Below, one piece after another: positions 6,401 to 11,924 of a stretch of DNA of 11,924 nt (its first letter is position 1; every line of letters begins with the position of its first letter). The translations under genes and the position numbers were made by a program. Source of the stretch: Nitrospirae bacterium GWC2_56_14 (GTDB lineage Bacteria; Nitrospirota; UBA9217); assembly GCA_001803705.1 (NCBI GenBank), contig MHDY01000213.1, positions 13,041 through 24,964 of the forward strand, read 5' to 3'. The notes under the pieces were generated by a model. It was not told the origin of the DNA, made no database searches, and was given only the letters and a program-made list of their open reading frames with translations.

Positions 6401-6769
6401 TTACAGCACTTCCGGCGCCAGTGAAATGATCTTCATAAAGTTCTTTTTCCGCAGTTCGCGGGCCACCGGCCCGAATATACGGGTGCCGATCGGTTCATTG
6501 CTCGCGTTGATCAGCACTGCTGCATTCCGGTCAAATTTTATATACGATCCATCCGGGCGCCTGACTTCCTTGGTCGTCCGCACGACGACAGCCTTCGCAA
6601 CTGTTCCCTTCTTTGCCTGCCCGTCGGGAATGGCCATCTTGATCGCCACGACAATAATGTCACCAAGTGACGCGTACCGTTTACGGGTCCCGCCAAGCAC
6701 TTTTATGCACATTACTTTTTTTGCGCCGGAATTATCGGCGACATCTAAAACGGTCTGTTGCTGAATCAT
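6401..6769 (-). CDS. rplN: 50S ribosomal protein L14
   Basis: L14 is a five-stranded beta-barrel protein that binds 23S rRNA, forms a bridge to the small subunit and is the docking site of the silencing factor RsfS. The 122 residues are the exact family length. Landmarks are MIQQQTVLDVADNSGAKK at the N-terminus, IKVLGGTRKRYASLGDII (22-39), VVVRTTKEVRRPDGSYIKFD (61-80), the NAAVLIN strand and GTRIFGPVARELR (95-107). The ATG has AGGGG seven bases upstream. It follows rpsQ by 38 bases and opens the part of the cluster that forms the spc operon in E. coli, but there is no sign of a separate promoter in this gap. Confidence 0.98.
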   Translation of the reverse strand: MIQQQTVLDVADNSGAKKVMCIKVLGGTRKRYASLGDIIVVAIKMAIPDGQAKKGTVAKAVVVRTTKEVRRPDGSYIKFDRNAAVLINASNEPIGTRIFGPVARELRKKNFMKIISLAPEVL

Positions 6770-6807
6770 CTCTTATCCCCTAGCACAGATAGTCTACGTA
6801 CGGCTTA

Positions 6808-7065
6808 TTACTGGGCCTTTTCCACGATCTCAAGCACTTTCCAGCGTTTTTCCTTTGACAGCGGCCTGGTTTCGATGAAGCGAACAACATCACCGACCTT
6901 GCACTCATTTTTTTCATCATGAGCCTTGAACTTGGTCGTACGGCTGATCGTTTTCGTGTACTTCGTGTGCGCTACACGTCTCGATACCGCCAGAACCACG
7001 GTCTTGTCCATTTTATCGCTGACCACACGACCAACATACGTTTTTCTTTTTTTAGACTCGCCCAT
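6808..7065 (-). CDS. rpsQ: 30S ribosomal protein S17
   Basis: S17 is a primary 16S rRNA-binding OB-fold protein of the lower body of the small subunit. The 85 residues show the family pattern: KRKTYVGRVVSDKMDKTVVL, then RRVAHTKYTKTISRTTKFKAHDE, then KVGDVVRFIETRPLSKEKRW. The start ATG lies inside the 3' end of rpmC, giving a 14-base overlap in a different frame; AAAGGA five bases before the ATG is also within rpmC. The arrangement implies that ribosomes finishing rpmC re-initiate on rpsQ. Confidence 0.97.
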   Translation of the reverse strand: MGESKKRKTYVGRVVSDKMDKTVVLAVSRRVAHTKYTKTISRTTKFKAHDEKNECKVGDVVRFIETRPLSKEKRWKVLEIVEKAQ

Positions 7066-7252
7066 ATTTTTCCTTTAAGACCGTTTTTGCTCTTGCGATA
7101 TCCTTGCGGAGGATCCGCAAACGCATCGGATTTTCTATCTGGCCCATTGCCTGTTGGAACCGCAGATTGAATATCTCTTTCTTCATATCCGTGGCTTTGG
7201 CTTCCAGCTCTTCACTGGACAGATCTTTCATATCGCGCAGACTGGATTTCAT
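7052..7252 (-). CDS. rpmC: 50S ribosomal protein L29
   Basis: L29 is a small helical-hairpin protein beside the peptide exit tunnel, part of the docking area for trigger factor and SRP together with L23. The 66 residues include the family signature LSSEELEAKATDMKKEIFNL (11-30), FQQAMGQIENPMRLRILRKDI and the C-terminal ARAKTVLKEK. The ATG overlaps the rplP stop in an ATGA (7249-7252) and has GGGAGG seven bases upstream inside rplP. The 3' end overlaps rpsQ by 14 bases, so L16, L29 and S17 look translationally chained. Confidence 0.97.
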   Translation of the reverse strand: MKSSLRDMKDLSSEELEAKATDMKKEIFNLRFQQAMGQIENPMRLRILRKDIARAKTVLKEKYGRV

Positions 7253-7665
7253 ATTGCCGCCTCCCGGGATACAAACTTGGTGGCGATCGGCAATTTGTAT
7301 GCTGCAAGCCTGAACGCCTCTCGTGCTACCGATTCATCGACTCCGCCCATTTCGTAGAGCACGCGACCCGGTTTCACCACAGCTACCCAGTATTCCGGCG
7401 CCCCCTTGCCTTTGCCCATACGCGTTTCGGCCGGTTTCTTCGTTATCGGCTTGTCCGGGAATATGCGAATCCATATTTTCCCTCCCCGTTTAACATAACG
7501 GGTCATGGCAATACGAGCGGCTTCGATTTGCCGGCTTGTGATCCAGCCAGGTTCAAGGACCTTCAAGCCAAATTCACCGTAGCTGACCTCGGCACCCCGA
7601 TAGGCAGTTCCGGTCATCCTGCCCTTCATCATTTTTCTATGTTTTACTCTTTTCGGCGCTAGCAT
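7249..7665 (-). CDS. rplP: 50S ribosomal protein L16
   Basis: L16 joins the large subunit late and helps position the A-site tRNA next to the peptidyl transferase centre. The 138 residues carry MLAPKRVKHRKMMKGRM, FGLKVLEPGWITSRQIEAAR (32-51), MTRYVKRGGKIWIRIFPDKP (54-73) and the ETRMGKGKGAPEYWVAVVKPG loop, where Arg82 corresponds to the arginine that is hydroxylated in E. coli L16. The ATG has AAAGGA eight bases upstream. It begins 48 bases after rpsC and its TGA overlaps the rpmC start. Confidence 0.98.
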   Translation of the reverse strand: MLAPKRVKHRKMMKGRMTGTAYRGAEVSYGEFGLKVLEPGWITSRQIEAARIAMTRYVKRGGKIWIRIFPDKPITKKPAETRMGKGKGAPEYWVAVVKPGRVLYEMGGVDESVAREAFRLAAYKLPIATKFVSREAAI

Positions 7666-7713
7666 AATCGCATTCCTTTACGACTGTCATAGTATTGCTA
7701 ATACGTCAAAGTA

Positions 7714-8358
7714 TTACGCTGTCGCCTTCGACGGCTGCAGAACATCACCTTTATAGATCCAAACCTTCACGCCGATCTGCCCCATGGTGGTTTTTGCTTC
7801 AAAAAAACCGTACTGGATATCGGCCCTGAGCGTATGGAGCGGCACGCGGCCCTCACGATACCATTCAGTCCTGGCGATCTCTCCGCCCGCCAGTCTTCCG
7901 GCGCACATGATCTTGATGCCCTGGGCTCCCAGGCGAAGAGCAGAGGTCACGGACTTCTTCATTGCCCGGCGAAAAGCGATACGGCGCTCCAACTGAAGAG
8001 CGATATTTTCAGCGACCAACTGGGCATCCAGTTCCGGCCGTCTGATCTCCTGGATGTTGATGTATATCTGCTTACCGGTCATGCTTTCGAGGTCTTTTTT
8101 CAGTTTGTCGACCTCGGCGCCCTTCTTACCGATAATGATACCAGGCCGGGCCGTATGGATGTTTATCTTGGCCTTCTGGCCGGCCCGTTCGATCTCAATT
8201 TTCGAAACACCAGCATGCATCAGTCGCTCTTTGACGATCTTGCGGATCTTGATATCCTCATGCAGGAGCGCTGCATAATTCTTCTGTGAGAACCAGCGGG
8301 AATCCCATGTTTTGATGACCCCGAGCCGGAAACCGATCGGATGAACCTTCTGTCCCAT
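7714..8358 (-). CDS. rpsC: 30S ribosomal protein S3
   Basis: S3 lies in the small-subunit head at the mRNA entry tunnel, where S3, S4 and S5 unwind mRNA structure. The 214 residues start MGQKVHPIGFRLGVIKTWDSRW. The type II KH domain has its GxxG loop as GKKG at 77-80 (RPGIIIGKKGAEVDKL). The positively charged helix FRRAMKKSV (129-137) is the region tied to mRNA helicase activity. The C-terminal domain has GCAGRLAGGE-like MCAGRLAGGEIARTEWYREG and GVKVWIYKGD. The ATG has GGAGG four bases upstream. It starts 19 bases after the rplV stop. Confidence 0.98.
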   Translation of the reverse strand: MGQKVHPIGFRLGVIKTWDSRWFSQKNYAALLHEDIKIRKIVKERLMHAGVSKIEIERAGQKAKINIHTARPGIIIGKKGAEVDKLKKDLESMTGKQIYINIQEIRRPELDAQLVAENIALQLERRIAFRRAMKKSVTSALRLGAQGIKIMCAGRLAGGEIARTEWYREGRVPLHTLRADIQYGFFEAKTTMGQIGVKVWIYKGDVLQPSKATA

Positions 8359-8377
8359 TATGCCTCCACCGTAAACA

Positions 8378-8707
8378 CTATGCTGAGAGCACCAGCGTGA
8401 TATGGCTGGTCCTCTTTTTAATCTGGTTTGCCCTGCCCATGGCGCGTGCCCTGATCCGCTTCATCGTGACGCCCTGATTGACATACGCCTTGGTCACCAT
8501 AAGGGAATCAACATCTCCAACCTTCTTCTGTTCCGCATTTGCTACTGCTGAGTCCAGAAGCTTCTTTACGACGCGTGCGGCATGAAGCGGGGTAAAGGTG
8601 AGGATATTTATTGCATCACCCACCATCTTGCCGCGAATGAGGTCAATGACCTGCCTCGCCTTACGCGGTGTGATTCGTATATGTCTGACCGTTGCGCTTG
8701 CTTCCAT
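8378..8707 (-). CDS. rplV: 50S ribosomal protein L22
   Basis: L22 lines the peptide exit tunnel with a long beta-hairpin whose tip forms a constriction with L4, where macrolide-resistance changes and stalling peptides act. The 109 residues are the family length. Features are ATVRHIRITPRKARQVIDLI (5-24), the GDAINILTFTPLHAARVVKK segment, and the hairpin region KAYVNQGVTMKRIRARAMGR with the closing KKRTSHITLVL. No insertion or deletion is visible in the hairpin. The ATG has GAGG eight bases upstream. It is 33 bases after rpsS. Confidence 0.98.
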   Translation of the reverse strand: MEASATVRHIRITPRKARQVIDLIRGKMVGDAINILTFTPLHAARVVKKLLDSAVANAEQKKVGDVDSLMVTKAYVNQGVTMKRIRARAMGRANQIKKRTSHITLVLSA

Positions 8708-8740
8708 CTTCGTATCCTCGCTCTAGTTCACAAAACTGCA

Positions 8741-9037
8741 CTACTTGGGTGCGCTTGTCTTTTCCGCGGTCTTTGCCTTTGACCCACCATGCGCCTTGAA
8801 GGTCCGGGTCGGCGAAAACTCGCCCAGTTTATGTCCCACCATGTTTTCAGTGACATAGACCGGTATGAATTTCTTGCCGTTGTGCACCGCCATGGTGTGT
8901 CCGATGAAATCCGGCGTAATGGTAGACCGCCGGGACCATGTTTTCACGATCTTTTTATCACCCGCTGTGTTCATGGTCTCAACTTTCTTCATGAGACTCG
9001 TGTCCACAAAAGGACCTTTTTTGATTGATCTGGGCAC
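8741..9037 (-). CDS. rpsS: 30S ribosomal protein S19
   Basis: S19 is a head protein of the small subunit that binds 16S rRNA with S13 and touches the large subunit across a bridge. The 98 residues begin MPRSIKKGPFVDTSLMKKVE and contain IVKTWSRRSTITPDFIGHTM and the signature GKKFIPVYVTENMVGHKLGEF, then SPTRTFKAHG. The tail after that is a short Lys/Ala/Thr-rich stretch. The start codon is GTG, with GGAGG five bases upstream, and no ATG nearby gives the family N-terminus. It begins 42 bases after rplB. Confidence 0.97.
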   Translation of the reverse strand: MPRSIKKGPFVDTSLMKKVETMNTAGDKKIVKTWSRRSTITPDFIGHTMAVHNGKKFIPVYVTENMVGHKLGEFSPTRTFKAHGGSKAKTAEKTSAPK

Positions 9038-9079
9038 CGTATCCTCCGCTGCAACGTATCACGAGATTGCGGATTCCCG

Positions 9080-9907
9080 CTATCTGCTCTTCGTTCTTCT
9101 TTTAAGAATAAACTGATTCGTTGTCTTGTTCTTTCTCGTTTTCACGCCATCCGGGAGACCCCAGGGTGAGCATCCTGGCCTGCCGCCCGAGGATTTTCCC
9201 TCGCCGCCGCCAAGAGGATGGTCAACGGGATTCATGACCACTCCGCGCACTCTCGGTCGCATTCCCATCCAGCGGGAACGGCCAGCCTTGCCGATGCTTA
9301 TATTCTCATGGTCAAGATTACCGACCTGGCCGATTGTTGCCATGCATTCTGACCGCACCGTACGGATCTCACCGGAATTAAGGCGCAGCGTCGCAAGTTC
9401 GCCTTCCCTTGCCAAGAGCTGCACGGAAGCGCCCGCACTTCTGGCCAACTGTCCACCAGCGCCCTTTTTGAGTTCCACATTGTGGACCACCGTACCAACA
9501 GGAATCGAGGTGATAGGAAGCGCATTACCCGGCTTGATATCGGCATCAGGTCCCGAAACTACCCGATCTCCAACGTTCAGCCCAACGGGTGCAAGAATAT
9601 AGCGCTTCTCGCCATCTGCATAGTGCAGGAGAGCGATACGCGCGGTACGGTTCGGATCGTACTCAATGTGCGCAACCACTGCGGGTACGCCGGTCTTTTC
9701 GCGCCTGAAATCGACGATCCTGTATTTCTTCTTGTGCCAGCCGGCACGATAGCGGACCGTGATCTTGCCGCGGTTGTTCCGGCCGCCACTCTGGCTGAGC
9801 TTTACTACCAGCGATTTTTCCGGCCTGCTCCGTGTTACTTCCTCGAATGTCGATGAAGTCTGGAATCTTCTGCCCGGGGATGTTGGATTATAGGTCTTTA
9901 CCGGCAT
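9080..9907 (-). CDS. rplB: 50S ribosomal protein L2
   Basis: L2 is among the most conserved ribosomal proteins; it supports subunit joining and peptidyl transferase activity. The 275 residues start MPVKTYNPTSPGRRFQT and contain GGRNNRGKITVRYRAGWHKK (41-60), IEYDPNRTARIALLHYADGE (81-100), the GGQLARSAGASVQLLAREG core and RPRVRGVVMNPVDH (217-230). His230 corresponds to the catalytically important His229 of E. coli L2. The next residue pattern is PLGGGEGKSSGG, with Leu where E. coli has His. The C-terminal TRKNKTTNQFILKRR is typical. The ATG follows the rplW TAA with no base between, and GAGGG is seven bases upstream of the ATG. Confidence 0.98.
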   Translation of the reverse strand: MPVKTYNPTSPGRRFQTSSTFEEVTRSRPEKSLVVKLSQSGGRNNRGKITVRYRAGWHKKKYRIVDFRREKTGVPAVVAHIEYDPNRTARIALLHYADGEKRYILAPVGLNVGDRVVSGPDADIKPGNALPITSIPVGTVVHNVELKKGAGGQLARSAGASVQLLAREGELATLRLNSGEIRTVRSECMATIGQVGNLDHENISIGKAGRSRWMGMRPRVRGVVMNPVDHPLGGGEGKSSGGRPGCSPWGLPDGVKTRKNKTTNQFILKRRTKSR

Positions 9908-10201
9908 TTACGCACCCTCAAATATATCGATCTTTTCACCTGGTTTCAGCGTTACGTACGCCTTTTTCCAGTCTGATCTGCGGCCGAGCCGCTGACCCAT
10001 ACGCTTCTTCTTGCCCGCAATTTTCACCGTGGTCACATCCATGACCTTTACTTTGAAGATACCCTCGATTGCCTTCCGCACCTGCAGCTTGTTGGCATCG
10101 GTCCGTACTTCGAAGGTCAGGACATTATTTTTTTCTTTCAGCCGAGTGCCCTTTTCCGTGATACGCGGCGCCTTAACTATGTCATAGAGATCGATGCTCA
10201 T
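9908..10201 (-). CDS. rplW: 50S ribosomal protein L23
   Basis: L23 lies beside the peptide exit and is the main contact for trigger factor and SRP. The 97 residues carry the family pattern YDIVKAPRITEKGTRLKEKN, TFEVRTDANKLQVRKAIEGI (29-48) and FKVKVMDVTTVKIAGKKKR, followed by the flexible loop with MGQRLGRRSDWKKAYVTLKPG. The ATG overlaps the rplD stop as ATGA (10198-10201), with AGGAGG ten bases upstream. The tight junctions to rplD before it and rplB after it fit coupled production of proteins that assemble together. Confidence 0.97.
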   Translation of the reverse strand: MSIDLYDIVKAPRITEKGTRLKEKNNVLTFEVRTDANKLQVRKAIEGIFKVKVMDVTTVKIAGKKKRMGQRLGRRSDWKKAYVTLKPGEKIDIFEGA

Positions 10202-10821
10202 TTTCCGTAAACCTCCTGAATGGCGCTTAAAGCATCCTGCGTCATAATGAGGTACCTGTATTTCAGCAGATCATATACATTGATATTTTCCATCCTGAGC
10301 ACCTTGACCGATGGAATATTACGCGAGGCCAACGTCAGGTTCTTATTCTCCGATTTAATGAGAACGAGTGCATTCTCCTTAACACCGAGAGTATCAAGCA
10401 GAGAAGTAACCAGTTTGGTTTTCGGTTCAGCAAAGTCAAGCGAACTGACCAGAACCAGCCGGTTGTCCATAACTTTTGAGGCAATGGCATCTACCAGCGC
10501 TGCCCGCTTTTCTTTTTTCGGCAGAGAGTAAGAGTAATCGCGGGGCATCGGACCAAAGCACGTACCGCCATGCCTCCACAAAGGTGACCGGGTGCTTCCT
10601 GCACGGGCGCGCCCGGTTCCCTTCTGCTTCCAGGGCTTTTTCCCGCCACCGCTCACCATCGCCTTGTTCTTCGTTGCTGCGGTACCTGCGCGCCTGTTTG
10701 CAAGCTGGTTCACGACTGATGCGTGGATAAGGTGTGGCCGGATCTCAGACCCGAACAGGGCCGGAAGCTCCACGTCCTTTACTTTCTTATTACTCTGGTC
10801 AACCATGACGACTGACGGCAT
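10198..10821 (-). CDS. rplD: 50S ribosomal protein L4
   Basis: L4 binds domain I of 23S rRNA early in assembly and reaches the exit tunnel with an extended loop; in E. coli it also represses its own operon through an S10 leader. The 207 residues begin MPSVVMVDQSNKKVKDVELP. The tunnel loop spans about 43-100, with GGGKKPWKQKGTGRARAGST (58-77), SPLWRHGGTCFGPMPRDYSY and LPKKEKRAAL. The C-terminal half has the RNMIPSVKVL-like RNIPSVKVLRMENINVYDLL. The ATG has AGAGGG eight bases upstream. A methionine at residue 6 would cut the conserved first strand. It begins 23 bases after rplC. Confidence 0.97.
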   Translation of the reverse strand: MPSVVMVDQSNKKVKDVELPALFGSEIRPHLIHASVVNQLANRRAGTAATKNKAMVSGGGKKPWKQKGTGRARAGSTRSPLWRHGGTCFGPMPRDYSYSLPKKEKRAALVDAIASKVMDNRLVLVSSLDFAEPKTKLVTSLLDTLGVKENALVLIKSENKNLTLASRNIPSVKVLRMENINVYDLLKYRYLIMTQDALSAIQEVYGK

Positions 10822-10844
10822 TTCAGTAACCCTCTATTCCTTGA

Positions 10845-11459
10845 TTAATCAGCCTTGTAGATGAGGAGCAGACCGTTGACGCCGCCCGGAACCGCACCCC
10901 GTACGAACAACAGGTTTTGATCCGGCCGAACATCGACGATTTCCAAGTTTTTGATTGTTTTCTTTGCCACGCCCATGTGACCGGGAAGTTTTTTGCCGGG
11001 CCAAACACGAGACGGATAGGAGCTCGCACCGATGGAACCGGGGGCGCGATTGAACATGGAGCCATGCCCCCCGGGACCGCCGGCAAAATTATGGCGCTTC
11101 ATAACACCGGCGAAACCCTTCCCCTTCGTCGTGCCGCTCACCGTGACCATATCGCCTTTTTTAAACATATCGATAGTCACGTCCTGACCAGCTTCAAATT
11201 CTCCGGTCCGGAATTCTCTCAGCACGCGGTGAGGCGGCGTTTCCGTCTTTTTAAAATGTCCGGCCATCGCCTTGGTAATACGCTTCTTTTTCTTTTCTTC
11301 CTCAAAGGACAGCTGGACAGCTTCATAACCATCCGTCTCAGCAGTTTTTTTCTGAACCACCTTGCACGGACCGGCCTGGATCACCGTTACCGGGATCAGC
11401 TCTCCGCCGTTAAAGTGCTGGCTCATGCCAATTTTTTTTCCGATAATACCCTTACTCAT
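10845..11459 (-). CDS. rplC: 50S ribosomal protein L3
   Basis: L3 is an early assembly protein that sends a loop close to the peptidyl transferase centre. With the ATG start chosen here it has 204 residues, beginning MSKGIIGKKIGMSQHF, the standard L3 N-terminus. Other landmarks are TVIQAGPCKVVQKK (25-38), VTVSGTTKGKGFAGVMKRHN (105-124), the loop GGPGGHGSMFNRAPGSIGAS (127-146) and GKKLPGHMG (155-163). The Gln that is methylated in E. coli L3 is Ala here, in the SIGASS segment. A GTG seven codons upstream would add MRVKGYD but has no Shine-Dalgarno sequence. The gap to rpsJ is 67 bases. Confidence 0.96.
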   Translation of the reverse strand: MSKGIIGKKIGMSQHFNGGELIPVTVIQAGPCKVVQKKTAETDGYEAVQLSFEEEKKKKRITKAMAGHFKKTETPPHRVLREFRTGEFEAGQDVTIDMFKKGDMVTVSGTTKGKGFAGVMKRHNFAGGPGGHGSMFNRAPGSIGASSYPSRVWPGKKLPGHMGVAKKTIKNLEIVDVRPDQNLLFVRGAVPGGVNGLLLIYKAD

Positions 11460-11466
11460 ATCGTAT

Positions 11467-11471
11467 CCCTT
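11467..11471 (-). promoter_or_regulatory. Ribosome binding site deciding the ATG start of rplC
   Basis: The coding strand reads AAGGG here, seven bases before the ATG at 11459-11457. The alternative GTG at 11480 has no comparable sequence upstream, and this AAGGG would fall inside its reading frame. Confidence 0.7.
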
Positions 11472-11526
11472 CACCCGCACGCGGACGACAAGTATTCTGC
11501 TATGCGTCTACGGCTGATTTTTCCGG

Positions 11527-11832
11527 CTAGAGCTTGATCTCAACATCTACGCCTGCAGCCAGATCGAGTTTCATCAGTGCATCGACCGTCTGAGGCGTCG
11601 GATCCAGGATGTCAAGCAAGCGCTTGTGCGTCCTGATCTCAAACTGCTCGCGCGACTTCTTATCCACGTGCGGAGAGCGGAGAACGGTCCAGCGATTGAT
11701 GCTGGTCGGTAGCGGAATCGGTCCTGAGACCTTGGCGCCGGTCCTCTTGGCCGTATCGATAATCTCCACTGCCGACTGGTCCAGCAGACGGTGGTCGTAT
11801 CCTTTTAATCGTATCCTGATCTTCTGCGTCAC
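11527..11832 (-). CDS. rpsJ: 30S ribosomal protein S10
   Basis: S10 is a small-subunit head protein; as NusE it also joins NusB in transcription antitermination complexes. The 101 residues start MTQKIRIRLKGYDHRLLDQS, followed by DTAKRTGAKVSGPIPLPT (26-43), the RSPHVDKKSREQFEIRTHKR loop (52-71) and LKLPAGVDVEIKL-like LDLAAGVDVEIKL at the end. The start is GTG, with AAGGA six bases upstream; no in-frame ATG gives the family N-terminus. The gap to the tuf stop is only 14 bases and is filled by this ribosome binding site, so the gene is read from the tuf transcript. Confidence 0.97.
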   Translation of the reverse strand: MTQKIRIRLKGYDHRLLDQSAVEIIDTAKRTGAKVSGPIPLPTSINRWTVLRSPHVDKKSREQFEIRTHKRLLDILDPTPQTVDALMKLDLAAGVDVEIKL

Positions 11833-11846
11833 GGCGTATCCTTCCC

Positions 11847-11924
11847 TTACTCGATAACTTCGGTAATAACTCCGGCACCTACGGTCCTGCCGCCTTCGCG
11901 GATGGCGAACCGAAGTCCCTTATC
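11847..11924 (-). CDS. tuf: Elongation factor Tu, C-terminal end only
   Basis: This is the 3' end of a gene that begins beyond the right edge of the window. The visible 25 codons plus TAA read DKGLRFAIREGGRTVGAG followed by VITEVIE, which is the highly conserved C-terminus of EF-Tu domain 3. EF-Tu carries aminoacyl-tRNA to the ribosomal A site as a GTP complex. Its position directly before rpsJ matches the str-S10 arrangement (rpsL-rpsG-fusA-tuf-rpsJ) seen in many bacteria, although the genes before tuf cannot be seen here. Whether there is a second tuf copy elsewhere cannot be judged. Confidence 0.95.
   Translation of the reverse strand, partial: DKGLRFAIREGGRTVGAGVITEVIE

Noticed and set aside
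10823..11086. An 87-codon minus-strand frame inside rplC
   Set aside because: It is an alternative frame of the conserved rplC coding sequence with no similarity to a known family.
11460..11526. The CCGCGTGCGG palindrome before rplC as an operator or terminator
   Set aside because: The stem is at most four base pairs with a two-base loop and no U-run; it is likely chance in a GC-rich stretch.

Overview
The window is an uninterrupted stretch of a bacterial translation-gene cluster, with every gene on the minus strand. In the direction of transcription (high to low coordinates) it reads: 3' end of tuf, then the S10-type block (rpsJ, rplC, rplD, rplW, rplB, rpsS, rplV, rpsC, rplP, rpmC, rpsQ), the spc-type block (rplN, rplX, rplE, rpsN, rpsH, rplF, rplR, rpsE, rpmD, rplO, secY), then map and infA. 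The window ends 43 bases after infA, where rpmJ would usually follow, but no rpmJ codon is visible.

The longest space between genes is 69 bases, so nothing is hidden between them. Neighbouring genes either overlap by 4-14 bases or are separated by short gaps that usually carry a recognisable Shine-Dalgarno sequence. No promoter, terminator, tRNA, repeat array or mobile element could be supported. The whole stretch looks like part of one long transcript that starts upstream, before or within the tuf side, and continues past infA.

The genes work together. Twenty-one encode proteins of the two ribosomal subunits. EF-Tu and IF-1 act in elongation and initiation. SecY is the pore through which ribosome-made membrane and secreted proteins pass, and methionine aminopeptidase trims new N-termini at the ribosome exit.

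The organism is a bacterium, with all protein families in bacterial form and moderate GC. The secY-map-infA order without adk, the tuf-rpsJ junction, the four-cysteine S14 and the four-cysteine L24 would fit lineages such as Nitrospirota or Desulfobacterota, but this is an inference from general resemblance and not a firm placement. Five of the 24 visible start codons are GTG or TTG. For rplC, rplR, rpsE and rpmD I chose starts shorter than the longest open frame, because the Shine-Dalgarno position and family N-terminus agree on the shorter form.

I found no undescribed system. The one clearly unusual element is a 62-residue Lys/Ala/Pro-rich extension at the N-terminus of ribosomal protein L5 (rplE). 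Lesser curiosities are the absence of room for an L4-type leader before rpsJ, a 14-base rpmC/rpsQ overlap and a few small possible RNA stems in gaps.
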